From the NCBI RefSeq assembly GCF_027105055.1, contig NZ_CP114264.1, forward strand, positions 1,426,001 through 1,490,000: 64,000 nt of DNA. Reading direction: 5' to 3'. The DNA is from Acinetobacter sp. TR3. Its GTDB lineage: Bacteria; Pseudomonadota; Gammaproteobacteria; Pseudomonadales; Moraxellaceae. Below, one piece after another: positions 35,701 through 45,168 of this stretch; the stretch's first letter is position 1, and each line of letters starts with the position of its first letter. The notes under the pieces were generated by a model, which worked only from the letters and a program-made list of their open reading frames with translations, did no database searches and was not told the origin of the DNA. The position numbers and the translations under genes are program-made.

Positions 35701-37550
35701 TATTCTGTGTCCTGAGCCACTACTCGCTGCTCAACTAAAAAACCACCTGTTTGGCGTTTCCATAATTGTGCATACAAGCCATCATTTGCAATAAGTTCCT
35801 CATGTGTACCTTGTTCTGCAATTTTGCCTTGATCAAGTACAATGAGACGATCCATTTGAGCAATAGTAGATAAACGGTGTGCAATTGCAATGACCGTTTT
35901 GCCAACCATTAAGTCATTTAAACTGCTTTGAATCGCGGCTTCAACTTCTGAGTCAAGAGCACTTGTTGCTTCGTCTAAAATAAGAATAGGTGCATCTTTC
36001 AAAAAAACTCTAGAAATCGCAATACGTTGACGTTGACCCCCAGAAAGTTTTACGCCACGTTCACCGACATAGGCATCAAATCCAATACGTCCTTTCTGAT
36101 CAGTCAATTGAGGAATAAATTCTTCTGCTTTGGCTTTTTTGACAGCAAGTTGAATCTCTGCTTCAGTCGCATTAGGGCGACCATATTTGATATTTTCAGC
36201 TACCGTACGATGTAATAGAGAGGTATCTTGTGTGACTAGTGCAATATTGGCACGTAAGCTATCTTGTGTGACATCATGGATACTTTGACCATCAATCAAA
36301 ATGCGACCCTGATTAATATCATAAAAATGTAAAAGTAACTGAATGAGAGTAGATTTACCTGCACCAGAACGACCAACGATACCTATTTTCTCGCCAGGTT
36401 TAATCGTAAGATTGAAATGATCAATTACATTTTTTTGATTATAAGCAAAACTAACATCTTCAAAACGAATTTCGCCCTGTTGAACTTTTAGTTCAGTTGC
36501 ATCTTTTTTGTCTTGAATTTGAATTGGTTTACCTAGGGTTTTCATCCCATCCTGAATCGTACCAACATTTTCGAAAAGCATCGTAATGTGCCACATGATG
36601 AATTCGGCTAGGCTATCGAGCTTTAAAACCATCGCCGTGGTTGCTGCGATTACACCAATAGCAGCTTGCCCTTGTGTCCATAACCAAACAGAACTACCAA
36701 TCACGCCTATAAAGAGAAAAGCACTGAGTAAACGAATGCTGATTTGGTATTTCACACCTAAGCGCATCTGTTTATAAACAGTGACCATAAATTCTTGCAT
36801 GGACTCTTTTGCATACTGACTTTCACGACCAGCATGTGCAAACAATTTCACGGTTTGAATATTGGTATAAGCATCGGTAACACGTCCAGTCATAACAGCG
36901 CGTGCATCTGCCTGTTGTTGTGAAACTTTACCAAGACGAGGAATGAAATAACTGGCAATCGCGATAAATAAGATCAGCCATAAAAGTAGTGGGACGATCA
37001 AAACAGGCGAAATAGAACCTAATACAAAGCTAATCGTAATAAAGTAAATCAGTACATAAACCAACATGTCACCAAGGATCATCCAAAATTCACGAACTGC
37101 TAATGCAGTTTGCATAACTTTGGCAGACAAGCGACCAGCGAAGTCGGTATGGAAAAAATCTAATGATTGTTGCAATAATAAATTATGGAATAACCAGCGC
37201 ATACGCATTGGAAAATTACTAAATAACACTTGGTGTTTGACAATAGATTGCAAACTTACGAAGAAAATATTTGCGAATAAAATACTTATGAGAATAGTTA
37301 AATTTTGATGATTCGTTTCTAAAAAGGTATTAGGCTGACTTTTAGTGAGCCAATCAACTAGTTTACCAATATAAGAAAAAAATAATGCCTCAAAGCACGC
37401 AGCAGCAGCTGTACAAGCAATAAGTAAAAAGAGGAATGGTCTGACTCCTTTCGTTGATTGCCAAACAAAAGCAAAAAAAGTAGTCGGTAATGGTTTGTTT
37501 AAATCTTTCGTTGGGTAAGGATCAACTAATTTTTCAAACCAACTCAGCAT
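35700..37550 (-). CDS. ABC-type exporter, fused membrane and ATPase domains
   Basis: 616 residues. Six helices (about 30-330) form an ABC exporter membrane domain, followed by an ATPase with GRSGAGKSTL, LSGGQRQRIAISR, ILILDEATSALD and the switch His of AIAHRLSTI. It resembles MsbA and lipid or peptide exporters but is distinct from the msbA gene at 61683. The substrate is unknown. First gene of a pair with maoC-like; the promoter should lie in the 245-bp AT-rich gap up to 37795. Confidence 0.92.
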   Translation of the reverse strand: MLSWFEKLVDPYPTKDLNKPLPTTFFAFVWQSTKGVRPFLFLLIACTAAAACFEALFFSYIGKLVDWLTKSQPNTFLETNHQNLTILISILFANIFFVSLQSIVKHQVLFSNFPMRMRWLFHNLLLQQSLDFFHTDFAGRLSAKVMQTALAVREFWMILGDMLVYVLIYFITISFVLGSISPVLIVPLLLWLILFIAIASYFIPRLGKVSQQQADARAVMTGRVTDAYTNIQTVKLFAHAGRESQYAKESMQEFMVTVYKQMRLGVKYQISIRLLSAFLFIGVIGSSVWLWTQGQAAIGVIAATTAMVLKLDSLAEFIMWHITMLFENVGTIQDGMKTLGKPIQIQDKKDATELKVQQGEIRFEDVSFAYNQKNVIDHFNLTIKPGEKIGIVGRSGAGKSTLIQLLLHFYDINQGRILIDGQSIHDVTQDSLRANIALVTQDTSLLHRTVAENIKYGRPNATEAEIQLAVKKAKAEEFIPQLTDQKGRIGFDAYVGERGVKLSGGQRQRIAISRVFLKDAPILILDEATSALDSEVEAAIQSSLNDLMVGKTVIAIAHRLSTIAQMDRLIVLDQGKIAEQGTHEELIANDGLYAQLWKRQTGGFLVEQRVVAQDTE

Positions 37551-37795
37551 TACACTTATCCTCTGATGAAATTCTAATTCAGCTAGTTCAGTAGCATATC
37601 AGAAAATTAGCTTTATAGATGAAAAGAGCGAATGTGGCTTGGTTCGCAAAAGGATAATTAAATTTCCAATTTAATTTCGAAAATAGTTTGTTTCAAATAA
37701 TATTTGTTATTAATTTTTTTCTTAACAAATAATATGGTAAATGAAATTTCTAACGAAATATTTCAATAGATCATTAGCAATCCAAGTGATTGATA

Positions 37796-38326
37796 TTAAC
37801 GAATGGTGTAAATGGTATCGAAGTTAACATCCACTGAACAAATAAGTAAATTACAAATTAAATTATTGTTTAGTAGATTTGAAATTTGATTACTTAGATT
37901 CATTTCAAATGCTGTTAATTCTCTCATGATTATTTGGCATGCACTATTAAATTCATGAATATTCCAGTCTTTATTAAATAAAAATTTTATAGCGTTTAAA
38001 TTGTTTAACTCATACATCAAGGTGTGATGAAGTGAGAATCCTTTATCATCAATTATTTTTGAACTTTGGAAGAGAATTGGTTCCACTTGATTCGCTTTGA
38101 TGAGCATTAATGAATCAATTATTTTATTTTTAAGCTCATTATTTAAGCTGTTAAAGAAACCAAAAGAAAATGTTGTAATGACCGCAGCATCCATCCAAAG
38201 TGTAGATTTATGGCTCATTTTTCCTAAATGAAGTTCTATAAATTCATATTGATTTCCGATATTCTCAGTTTGGGAGAAAAATGAGTAATCTTTTTCATTT
38301 TTGAATTTTATTGCTGAATGAGGCAT
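37796..38326 (-). CDS. Uncharacterised protein, AT-rich orphan
   Basis: 176 residues, rich in Asn, Ile and Leu (LLNNNLICNLLICSVDVNFDT at the C-terminus), without signal peptide. Codon use is clearly more AT-rich than in the flanking conserved genes, and long non-coding stretches lie on both sides, so it may be recently acquired. I do not recognise any domain. The ATG at 38326 is followed by MPHSAIKFKN. Confidence 0.6.
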   Translation of the reverse strand: MPHSAIKFKNEKDYSFFSQTENIGNQYEFIELHLGKMSHKSTLWMDAAVITTFSFGFFNSLNNELKNKIIDSLMLIKANQVEPILFQSSKIIDDKGFSLHHTLMYELNNLNAIKFLFNKDWNIHEFNSACQIIMRELTAFEMNLSNQISNLLNNNLICNLLICSVDVNFDTIYTIR

Positions 38327-38918
38327 CTTTTAACTCATTATTACATTACTTAACAATCTTGATACATAATGGTTTTTTTTAAATTAAAATTCAACAGATT
38401 TTATTAATATTTATTTCCTTTGATTGGTGATTGATCCCAATATGTTTATTTTATCAATCTTTCTATTTAAAAAGTTATAATAAGTTAACTATATTAAATT
38501 AATGTGAAAGGTGTTTAATAATATTTAAAACTTAGGGATATTATCTAATTTTTTATAGAAACTGAGAATGATATCTAATTTTTATATTAAAATAACAATC
38601 AGTAGGATAGAAAATTTCTGTTTTTTCGCTACAAGTATTTAGGATATAAAACTGATAGACATCTTAGATGTATGTTGGATGAGCTGGTTTTGATACAAAA
38701 GATGAGAAATCGAATCGATCAGTGAGCAGGCTACGGGTTGGTAATGGAGAGGAGTGTACTCACTTAAAGTTCTATTTGTCTCATAGGCGAAGAGTAAGAC
38801 GCTAGACAATTATTTAAAAATTCATTTGAAATACAGCTTTTATAGTGAAAATTCAATGCATGCAACGTGATACAAGGCGTATACTCAAATTAACCATTAC
38901 AATCACATAGGATTAGAA
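38327..38918. other. 592-bp region without recognised gene
   Basis: The first 300 bp are extremely AT-rich. A less AT-rich block lies at about 38650-38815, with no ORF longer than about 17 codons. Part of it can pair (AGTGAG near 38720 with CTCACT near 38760). It could be an unannotated small RNA, a decayed gene or leader sequence of the next gene; nothing decides between these. Confidence 0.5.
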
Positions 38919-39113
38919 ATGCTTCTTAAATTTGCGATTCGCTTTATGGCTGTCCTCCTTTCAGTACTTATATTGGTTGCTGTCGTTATTCAGTTCTTCT
39001 TCTCAAGCAAATTAACCACAGATTTGTGGATTATTGTGGTTCCTGTGATTTTAGGTATTCCAATTCTTACCTCAGTCGTAATTGCTAAAGACGATGAGTT
39101 AAGCATTCATTAA
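38919..39113 (+). CDS. Small two-helix membrane protein
   Basis: 64 residues: helix 1 at about 7-28 (FMAVLLSVLILVAVVIQFFF), helix 2 at about 36-55 (LWIIVVPVILGIPILTSVVI), and a short charged tail. AGGA lies upstream of the ATG and a terminator follows. Function unknown; a sibling of similar layout lies 190 bp downstream. Confidence 0.7.
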   Translation: MLLKFAIRFMAVLLSVLILVAVVIQFFFSSKLTTDLWIIVVPVILGIPILTSVVIAKDDELSIH

Positions 39114-39143
39114 TACATACATGAATAATTAAAGTCACTATTT

Positions 39144-39170
39144 AAAAAGCCCATGCCAATGGGCTTTTTT
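39144..39170 (+). terminator. Terminator of the small membrane-protein gene
   Basis: AAAAAGCCCAT / ATGGGCTTTTTT hairpin with a 4-base loop. Confidence 0.87.
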
Positions 39171-39306
39171 ACTATTTTAAACAATCTAAGTCCTATTTGA
39201 GAATTTACATTGTTTGATGAACGGTCATAATCAAGCGATGGTTGGTGTTGGTAATAGTTATTAAAAAAATAGATAATTGTGATGAAATTCACAATTTGGA
39301 TAAGAA

Positions 39307-39486
39307 ATGTTTAAGATCATAGGGAATTTAATAGTTTGTATGCTGTTTATTACTGGTTTGGTATTTTTATTGATTGGAACTTCGTCAACGGATGCGCTTC
39401 TGATTGCTGTTTCATTCGCTTTGATGACGGCATCTTATCTACTTGCATCAGAATTTAATATAAATCTGTTGAATTGGAATAGATAA
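39307..39486 (+). CDS. Second small two-helix membrane protein (59 aa)
   Basis: ATG 39307 to TAA 39486. It starts MFKIIGNLIVCM, with helices at about 4-24 and 30-47. Layout and size resemble the product of 38919-39113, but sequence identity looks low. A GGATAAG stretch lies before the start. Its stop is followed at 10 bp by a strong hairpin and then by an IS3-family remnant. Confidence 0.6.
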   Translation: MFKIIGNLIVCMLFITGLVFLLIGTSSTDALLIAVSFALMTASYLLASEFNINLLNWNR

Positions 39487-39496
39487 AAAAAATTTA

Positions 39497-39526
39497 GCTG
39501 AAGAATTTTTGTGGAAATTCTTCAGC
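39497..39526. terminator. Perfect 12-bp hairpin after the 59-aa gene
   Basis: GCTGAAGAATTT / AAATTCTTCAGC with a 6-base loop. The T run lies on the minus-strand side (A8 upstream on plus), so it is a better terminator for leftward transcription. Confidence 0.6.
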
Positions 39527-39530
39527 AATT

Positions 39531-39745
39531 TGATCCTAGCCAAAATAATGGACAGCATGTCCCTCTAAAGATAATGTTACTCCAATCTTTGGGGGCAAAG
39601 AAATGGCTAAACGTTTTAGTCCTGAATTTAAACAGCAAGCAATTGATTATCTACTTTTCAAACTTCCACGAGCTTATAGCTGCAATCGCTCATAAATTGG
39701 GTGTGGCTTATTCAACCATAAATAAAGCGCATGTGTACTTTCTGA
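39531..39745 (+). mobile_element. Decayed end of an IS3-family element
   Basis: Begins with TGATCCTAGCC and continues for about 170 bp nearly identical to the right end of the complete copy at 51042-52279, including the orfA start MAKRFSPEFKQQAID. Small indels break the frame. The middle of orfA is missing: the YST. motif joins directly to KAHVYFL, after which similarity ends. No orfB is present. Confidence 0.9.
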
Positions 39746-39877
39746 TTCCTTATCTTAGTTTATTGCAAAAATTTTTTAGACACTCAACTGATAAGAATAA
39801 AACTGTATTATCTACACATTTTAGGATTTCATAGAAAATTTTGGGAAATTAGGTTTAAAGGTTTTTCTATTTAAATA

Positions 39878-39916
39878 CTTTAAGGCTTTAGTATTAAAAA
39901 ATGTAAAGCCTTAAAG
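39878..39916 (-). terminator. Hairpin terminator of ybdG
   Basis: CTTTAAGGCTTTA (39878-39890) pairs exactly with TAAAGCCTTAAAG (39904-39916). It lies 12 bp beyond the ybdG stop. Confidence 0.7.
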
Positions 39917-39927
39917 CTTAGTTCGCA

Positions 39928-41178
39928 TTAGATTTGAAAATCTTTAACAGACAAATAGGTTTTAAAATCATATCCTGATGGTGCTTGATAAATTCTCAAA
40001 CCAAATTCAGGAATAATTGCAATAAAATGATCGAAGATATCAGATTGAATCGCTTCGTAAGATGCCCATGCTGTCGTATTTGTAAATGCATAAATTTCTA
40101 AAGGTAGACCTTCACTAGTGGGTTGTAGTTGACGAACTAAAATAGTTTGATTTTGTGCAATACCTTGATGCTGGCGTAAATAAAACTCTACATAAGCACG
40201 GAATGTTCCTACATTGGTTAAACGTCGTTGGTTGTATTCTGATTGATTACTTAGATGATCATTAAACTTATTAATTTCATCTTGCTTTGCATCAAGATAA
40301 TGGTCTAAAAGTAAAAAATCTTTTAATTTTCGCTGTTCACTATCAGTCATAAAGTGAACACTACTTTGATCAAGAAATATCGAACGTTTAATACGACGGC
40401 AGCCAGAATTACTCATACCACGCCAGTTTCTAAATGTATCGGTGACAAGTTTGTTGGTTGGAATGGTGGTTAGTGTTTTATCGAAATTTTGTACAGTCAC
40501 TGTATGCAGAGACATATCAATCACGTCGCCATCCGCATTTAAAGAGGGCATCTCAATCCAGTCTCCTATACGAACCATATCATAAGAGGCAATTTGTACA
40601 CTTGCGACTAAAGACAAGATCGTATTTTGGAAGACTAGCATGAGAACTGCTGCCATTGCACCGAAGCCTGCGAGTAAAGTAAAGACATCTTTTTTAAGAA
40701 AAGTACCTAAAATCATAAGACCACAGACAACGAATAAAATCAGTTTGATCAGCTGTAAATAACCTTTGATTGGTTTATTTCTCGATTTTGGATTGCGTTG
40801 ATACACTAAGTTAAAAATATTCAGTGCTTCACTAATTGATAAAGCGAGCGTGAGAAAAATAAATGCCTGTGTTCCCATTTGTATTAATGTAATTACTTTT
40901 AATGGAAGATGGGGAACTGCACTGATTCCATTCATGATGACTATCGCAGGAACGATATTTGCAAATCGACGTGTAACGCTGTGTTGGGCAAAAATTGATT
41001 GGTGGGGTGACTTAAGCTTAGTAATGATATGGCGGATACCACGGACAATAATTCTTTTGGCAATAAAATTTGCTAAAACCGCTAGAAAAATCAAAATTGC
41101 GAATGAAATGAGCATTTCTAACCAAGGGTATTGGCTTAATTCACTTCTAATTTCGCTAATAAAACTTAAATAATTCAA
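39928..41178 (-). CDS. ybdG: YbdG-type mechanosensitive ion channel (MscS superfamily)
   Basis: About 416 residues. Five predicted helices in the first 200 residues end in the pore-lining segment GAMAAVLMLVFQ, followed by the MscS beta domain (MVRIGDWIEMPSLNADGDVIDM) and a cytosolic part with SGCRRIKRSI and LPLEIYAFTNTTAW, all as in E. coli YbdG (MscM). It protects against osmotic downshock. The frame opens with GTG at 41202, but TTG 41178 has AAGGTG seven bases upstream. A stem at 41188-41218 covers this ribosome site. Confidence 0.93.
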   Translation of the reverse strand: MNYLSFISEIRSELSQYPWLEMLISFAILIFLAVLANFIAKRIIVRGIRHIITKLKSPHQSIFAQHSVTRRFANIVPAIVIMNGISAVPHLPLKVITLIQMGTQAFIFLTLALSISEALNIFNLVYQRNPKSRNKPIKGYLQLIKLILFVVCGLMILGTFLKKDVFTLLAGFGAMAAVLMLVFQNTILSLVASVQIASYDMVRIGDWIEMPSLNADGDVIDMSLHTVTVQNFDKTLTTIPTNKLVTDTFRNWRGMSNSGCRRIKRSIFLDQSSVHFMTDSEQRKLKDFLLLDHYLDAKQDEINKFNDHLSNQSEYNQRRLTNVGTFRAYVEFYLRQHQGIAQNQTILVRQLQPTSEGLPLEIYAFTNTTAWASYEAIQSDIFDHFIAIIPEFGLRIYQAPSGYDFKTYLSVKDFQI

Positions 41179-41187
41179 ATCAAAACA

Positions 41188-41218
41188 CCTTACAATTTTC
41201 ACTTTATTAATTGTAAGG
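41188..41218 (-). promoter_or_regulatory. Stem-loop that can hide the ybdG ribosome site
   Basis: In the mRNA, CCTTACAATT (41218-41209) can pair exactly with AATTGTAAGG (41197-41188), 10 bp with an 11-base loop. The right arm contains AAGG, the core of the AAGGTG ribosome site. Regulation is inferred, not shown. Confidence 0.45.
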
Positions 41219-41295
41219 CGTTAAAAGTACTTATGATAAGTTGATCACATTTTGAATACGATCTGTAAGGTTGTATTACATTAATGAGGTGTGAT

Positions 41296-41835
41296 TTACC
41301 ACATTAAATCATCTGGAATGACATAAGCTGCGTATGGATCTTCTTCATCAGTTGCTTGATCATTTTTCTCAGTATTATTGTTAACCAAAATAAATCCTTG
41401 CATTTTTTGATCAATTTTTTCTGAAAGAGCTTTGGGGAGATAAGCATATTTATCTTGATCTTTAGCAATAACTAAAGAACCCGTCACTAACGCATTATAA
41501 ACTTGTTGTGAAAGATAAACCTTTTTAATTTTCCCCTCATCAATGAATTGATAGGTAACATCACCCTCTGTTTGCAAAATTTTATGTTGCTTGATCATTT
41601 GAATAATTGAAGCTTTAAGCGCCTTTTCTTCTAAAACCTTTTGTTTTTCTAAATTCAGTGCCTGGTCTTTGGCTAATTTCTCTTGATTCACCCGATCGAT
41701 TTCAGCTTTTAATGAGGTATCATCATGTTGTCCGGTGCGTTGTTCATGTTGCACCTGTTTGGTTAATTTTTTGGCTTTTTTATTGTCGACCAAACCCGCT
41801 TTGAGTAACTGAGCTTGTAATGCATTTTTAACCAT
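41296..41835 (-). CDS. DUF2058 (YaiL) family protein
   Basis: 179 residues, highly charged, with a coiled-coil N-terminal half (KKAKKLTKQVQHEQ, then alternating Lys/Glu) and the DUF2058 C-terminal part (YQFIDEGKIKKVYLSQQVYNALVTGSLVIA, then YLPKAL). Thought to associate with nucleic acids. Last gene of a three-gene string with yoaK-like and sstT (gaps of 3 and 9 bp). Confidence 0.88.
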   Translation of the reverse strand: MVKNALQAQLLKAGLVDNKKAKKLTKQVQHEQRTGQHDDTSLKAEIDRVNQEKLAKDQALNLEKQKVLEEKALKASIIQMIKQHKILQTEGDVTYQFIDEGKIKKVYLSQQVYNALVTGSLVIAKDQDKYAYLPKALSEKIDQKMQGFILVNNNTEKNDQATDEEDPYAAYVIPDDLMW

Positions 41836-41838
41836 AAT

Positions 41839-42519
41839 TCAATCCGAATTCGAGTTTGATGAAGAGCGAAAGTAAATTACCCAGTAAGCTATACTCATAG
41901 TCAGACTTAAACTTGCTGGTATTAGGAAAGTTTGTAATTTTAAATAAGGATAAAGCAAACTCGCAATAAGCCCACCTATAAAAAATCCTAGAAAGATGAG
42001 CAAGTGTAAAAAAATACGCCTATTTTCAATTTTTAGACCACGAACTTTATAACCTAAGGTTAAACCAATATCCGTTAAAACACCTGATAAATGTGTTGTA
42101 CGGATAATTGCACCTTTATAGTGACTTACCATCGCATTTTGTACGCCCATGGCGACACATGCCCACAACAAACCATAGCGCGGGAAGTAAGGTAACAAAA
42201 GCCAAGTTAAAAATAGAAATGCAGCAACTAAACTAAGTGGGAAACCGTAATGATGGCCAAAAGAGACATTGCTATCTCCAAGAATGAGACCGCTGTAAAA
42301 CGATCCAATCACGAAGCATAAAACTACTAAACTGAGATAAATAAAATGCTCTGGTTGCCATTCTAGCAAACTCATTGCCAGCATGCTGACGTTGCCGGTC
42401 ATGTGTGAAACTGATTGATGTAGAACAGTAAATAGCCCTAATACGTTAACCATACCAGCATTTAGTGCGAGTAAAAAAGCACCAAGTTGAATCCAGTTTG
42501 GTAAACGCTGTAAGGGCAT
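41839..42519 (-). CDS. YoaK/DUF1275 family membrane protein
   Basis: 226 residues with six predicted helices. Family hallmarks are the opening LLALNAGMVNVLGLF, HMTGNVSMLAMSL, and GVQNAMVSHYKGAIIRTTHLSGVLTDIG. Possible small-molecule transporter; substrate unknown. Sits between sstT and the DUF2058 gene with minimal spacing, so they are co-transcribed. Confidence 0.92.
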   Translation of the reverse strand: MPLQRLPNWIQLGAFLLALNAGMVNVLGLFTVLHQSVSHMTGNVSMLAMSLLEWQPEHFIYLSLVVLCFVIGSFYSGLILGDSNVSFGHHYGFPLSLVAAFLFLTWLLLPYFPRYGLLWACVAMGVQNAMVSHYKGAIIRTTHLSGVLTDIGLTLGYKVRGLKIENRRIFLHLLIFLGFFIGGLIASLLYPYLKLQTFLIPASLSLTMSIAYWVIYFRSSSNSNSD

Positions 42520-42528
42520 AACAATCTA

Positions 42529-43728
42529 CTAGTTTTTTCGGTTTCGGAAATCTACAGCAGCAGTAAATAAAACGTCAGTTGACGAGTTCAGCGCAGTTTC
42601 AGTCGAATCCTGTAATACACTGATAATCATACCAATCGCAACTACTTGCATCGCAATTTCAGATGATATACCAAATAAACTACAAGCAACAGGGATGAGC
42701 AGTAATGACCCACCTGCAACACCAGATGCACCGCATGCTGAAACGGTTGCAACGACTGAAAGAATAATCATTGTGCTTAGATCAACATGAATACCTAATG
42801 TATGAACAGTAGCAAGCGTTAATACGGTAATTGTAACCGCTGCACCCGCCATGTTGACTGTTGCTCCAAGAGGAATAGATACACTTGCGGTTGCTTCGTT
42901 TACACCTAAGCGTTGCGCTAAATCGAGATTAACAGGAATATTGGCAGCAGAACTACGTGTGAAAAATGCCGTAATTCCACTTTCTTTTAAACACTTAAAC
43001 ACTAATGGGTAAGGGTTTGCTCGCATCGTTAATGCGACTAAAATTGGATTTATCACTAATGCAACAAAAAGCATTGTTCCTATCAGTACAATTAACAAAT
43101 GTGCATAGCTAGATAAAGTTGCTAAACCTGCATCTGCAAATGTGACTGCGACTAAGCCAAAAATTCCCACAGGGGCAAAACCAATCACGGTGTGAATAAT
43201 TTGATTTACAGCATCAGCCACATCAGTAAGCACTTGTTTGGTAGTCTCAGAACTATGACGTAATGCTAAACCTAAGCCGATTGCCCAAGCCAAAATACCA
43301 ATAAAGTTGGCTTCACTAATTGCTTGTACAGGATTGGCAATAAAGCTTAATAATAAGTTTTTTAAAATTTCTGCCAAACTACCAGGCGCTTGAAGAGCTG
43401 GTTGAGTTGATAAATTAAGAAATAGCTGACTTGGAAAAGCAATACTTGCTACAACAGCACTAAATGCTGCGAGTAGCATTCCAACCACATACAAAATCAT
43501 AACAGGTTTTAAGTTTGAGTTTTGCCCAACTTTGAAATTTGCAATCGAAGCAAGCACTAAAACAAAAACAAGAATCGGGGCAACCGACTTTAATGCTTTA
43601 ATAAACAATTCACCTAATAAACTCAAATAAGGTGTAAAGTTAGGAAAAAGCAAAGCTACGCCAATCCCTAAAAAAATAGCAATAATAATTTTGCTGACTA
43701 AGCTCAAGCGAGACAATACATTAAACAT
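42529..43728 (-). CDS. sstT: Serine/threonine:Na+ symporter SstT
   Basis: 399 residues, dicarboxylate/amino acid:cation symporter family. Key parts: the first helix hairpin ([22 protein letters not shown]), the Ser-rich loop [20 protein letters not shown], the NMAGAA motif and [16 protein letters not shown]. Close to SstT along its length. It imports serine and threonine with sodium. First gene of the operon; the upstream gap has two palindromes. Confidence 0.94.
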   Translation of the reverse strand: MFNVLSRLSLVSKIIIAIFLGIGVALLFPNFTPYLSLLGELFIKALKSVAPILVFVLVLASIANFKVGQNSNLKPVMILYVVGMLLAAFSAVVASIAFPSQLFLNLSTQPALQAPGSLAEILKNLLLSFIANPVQAISEANFIGILAWAIGLGLALRHSSETTKQVLTDVADAVNQIIHTVIGFAPVGIFGLVAVTFADAGLATLSSYAHLLIVLIGTMLFVALVINPILVALTMRANPYPLVFKCLKESGITAFFTRSSAANIPVNLDLAQRLGVNEATASVSIPLGATVNMAGAAVTITVLTLATVHTLGIHVDLSTMIILSVVATVSACGASGVAGGSLLLIPVACSLFGISSEIAMQVVAIGMIISVLQDSTETALNSSTDVLFTAAVDFRNRKN

Positions 43729-44152
43729 ATAAAAGCCTTATAAACCTATATGTGGTTTAAGGTTAAACAAGCGCCGTATTCTATACCTAAGCACTGTATT
43801 TTTTTAAATTTTTTTGATGAACGAATTACTTTAAAAATACCATAAAAATTAAAATAATGTTTTTAAAAGTATTTTATTTAAAAATACAGAATCTTTTTGT
43901 GTAAAAAAAGAGCTTATCTTTATAGTTTTACTAAAAACTATAAGTGAAAAGGCAGTATTCTTCTAGCTGCTGTTTAAAATTTAGATTGATAACTTATTGA
44001 TAATTCAAGGAACAATAAATCATTTTATCTCAAAAATTATTGTACAAATGAGTAGTTTTTAAAGAATTTGGTCTTATCCATATCATTATTGCATTAAGCA
44101 AATAGTGATTAATACAAATATAGAGTAGGGACTTATTAGTCCCTTCTTTCTC
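43729..44152. other. Intergenic region between sstT and thiG
   Basis: 424 bp, AT-rich, no plausible gene. Palindromes: GTATTTT / AAAATAC (43869-43887), TATAGTTTT / AAAACTATA (43921-43942), and GGGACT / AGTCCC (44127-44142). The first two could be operator or hairpin structures in front of sstT; the last may end thiG but lacks a T run on the proper strand. Confidence 0.5.
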
Positions 44153-44938
44153 TTACTTAAAGAAATATCCAGTTTCTGGTGAACTTGCATTCGCCATACG
44201 TTTACGAGGCATACGACCTGCTAAGAATGCTTCACGACCTGCTTCAACCGCTTTTTTCATGGCAGAAGCCATCAAAATTGGATTTTGAGCAGCAGCAATT
44301 GCTGTATTCATTAATACGCCGTCACAACCGAGTTCCATTGCAATCGCCGCATCACTGGCAGTACCAACACCTGCATCGACTAACACAGGAACTTTGGCAT
44401 TTTCTTTGATGATTGAAATGGTATGTGGATTCAAAATGCCAAGGCCAGAACCAATCAAACTACCCAAAGGCATGATCGCAACACAGCCCATACTTTCAAG
44501 TTCTTGGGCAACAATTGGGTCATCCGAGGTATAGACCATGATCTCAAAACCATCATCAATCAAGGTTTGCGCGGCTTTAAGCGTCGCGGTCACATTTGGA
44601 TATAAAGTTTTTTCATCACCAAGTACTTCTAACTTCACCAGATTGTGACCATCAAGCAGTTCACGTGCCAGCATACAGGTACGAATCGCGCTATCGGCAT
44701 CAAAACAACCTGCGGTATTTGGCAGAATCGTGTATTTCTCAGGTGGAATCACTGAAAGCAGATTTGGTTGATCGGCATGTTGTCCGATATTTACACGACG
44801 AATCGCAACAGTGACGATTTCTGCGCCACTGGCTTGAATAGCTAAATCAGTTTCATTGAGATCTTTATATTTACCAGTTCCGACCAATAAACGAGATTGG
44901 AAAGTACGTGAACCAATAATTAAAGGGGAATCTTGCAT
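44153..44938 (-). CDS. thiG: Thiazole synthase
   Basis: 261 residues, TIM-barrel enzyme that makes the thiazole phosphate of thiamine from deoxyxylulose phosphate, dehydroglycine and ThiS thiocarboxylate. Seen: [13 protein letters not shown] at the start, the Schiff-base Lys region LVKLEVLGD, and [30 protein letters not shown]. It follows thiS by 23 bp. Confidence 0.97.
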   Translation of the reverse strand: MQDSPLIIGSRTFQSRLLVGTGKYKDLNETDLAIQASGAEIVTVAIRRVNIGQHADQPNLLSVIPPEKYTILPNTAGCFDADSAIRTCMLARELLDGHNLVKLEVLGDEKTLYPNVTATLKAAQTLIDDGFEIMVYTSDDPIVAQELESMGCVAIMPLGSLIGSGLGILNPHTISIIKENAKVPVLVDAGVGTASDAAIAMELGCDGVLMNTAIAAAQNPILMASAMKKAVEAGREAFLAGRMPRKRMANASSPETGYFFK

Positions 44939-44961
44939 GGGCTTACTCCATTTTTAGCCGA

Positions 44962-45165
44962 TTAGCCGCCACCAACAGCTTGAATAATTTCAATACGATC
45001 TTCAGGAGCAATAGCTGTTTGCTCAAGTCTACTTTTCGGAATAATCTGTTGGTTCTTTTCTACAGCGAAGCGTTTGCCTTCAAGCGCCAAGCTTTGAATC
45101 AATTGCTGTAGGTTTTCACAAGGCGTGTCGAGTGACTCGCCATTTAAATAGATGTGCATGATCAA
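44962..45165 (-). CDS. thiS: Sulfur carrier protein ThiS
   Basis: 67 residues, ubiquitin-like, ending AVGGG; the C-terminal Gly is converted to a thiocarboxylate that donates sulfur to ThiG. Starts at ATG 45165, 3 bp after the DUF423 stop, so it is translated with its neighbours. Confidence 0.94.
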   Translation of the reverse strand: MIMHIYLNGESLDTPCENLQQLIQSLALEGKRFAVEKNQQIIPKSRLEQTAIAPEDRIEIIQAVGGG

Positions 45166-45168
45166 TCC

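Noticed and set aside
38672..38725. A 17-codon ORF starting MLDELVLIQ in the large gap
   Set aside because: Too short, without ribosome site or neighbour support; likely chance.
44127..44142. GGGACT/AGTCCC hairpin after thiG
   Set aside because: The T-rich side is on the plus strand, whereas thiG runs on the minus strand; not convincing as its terminator.
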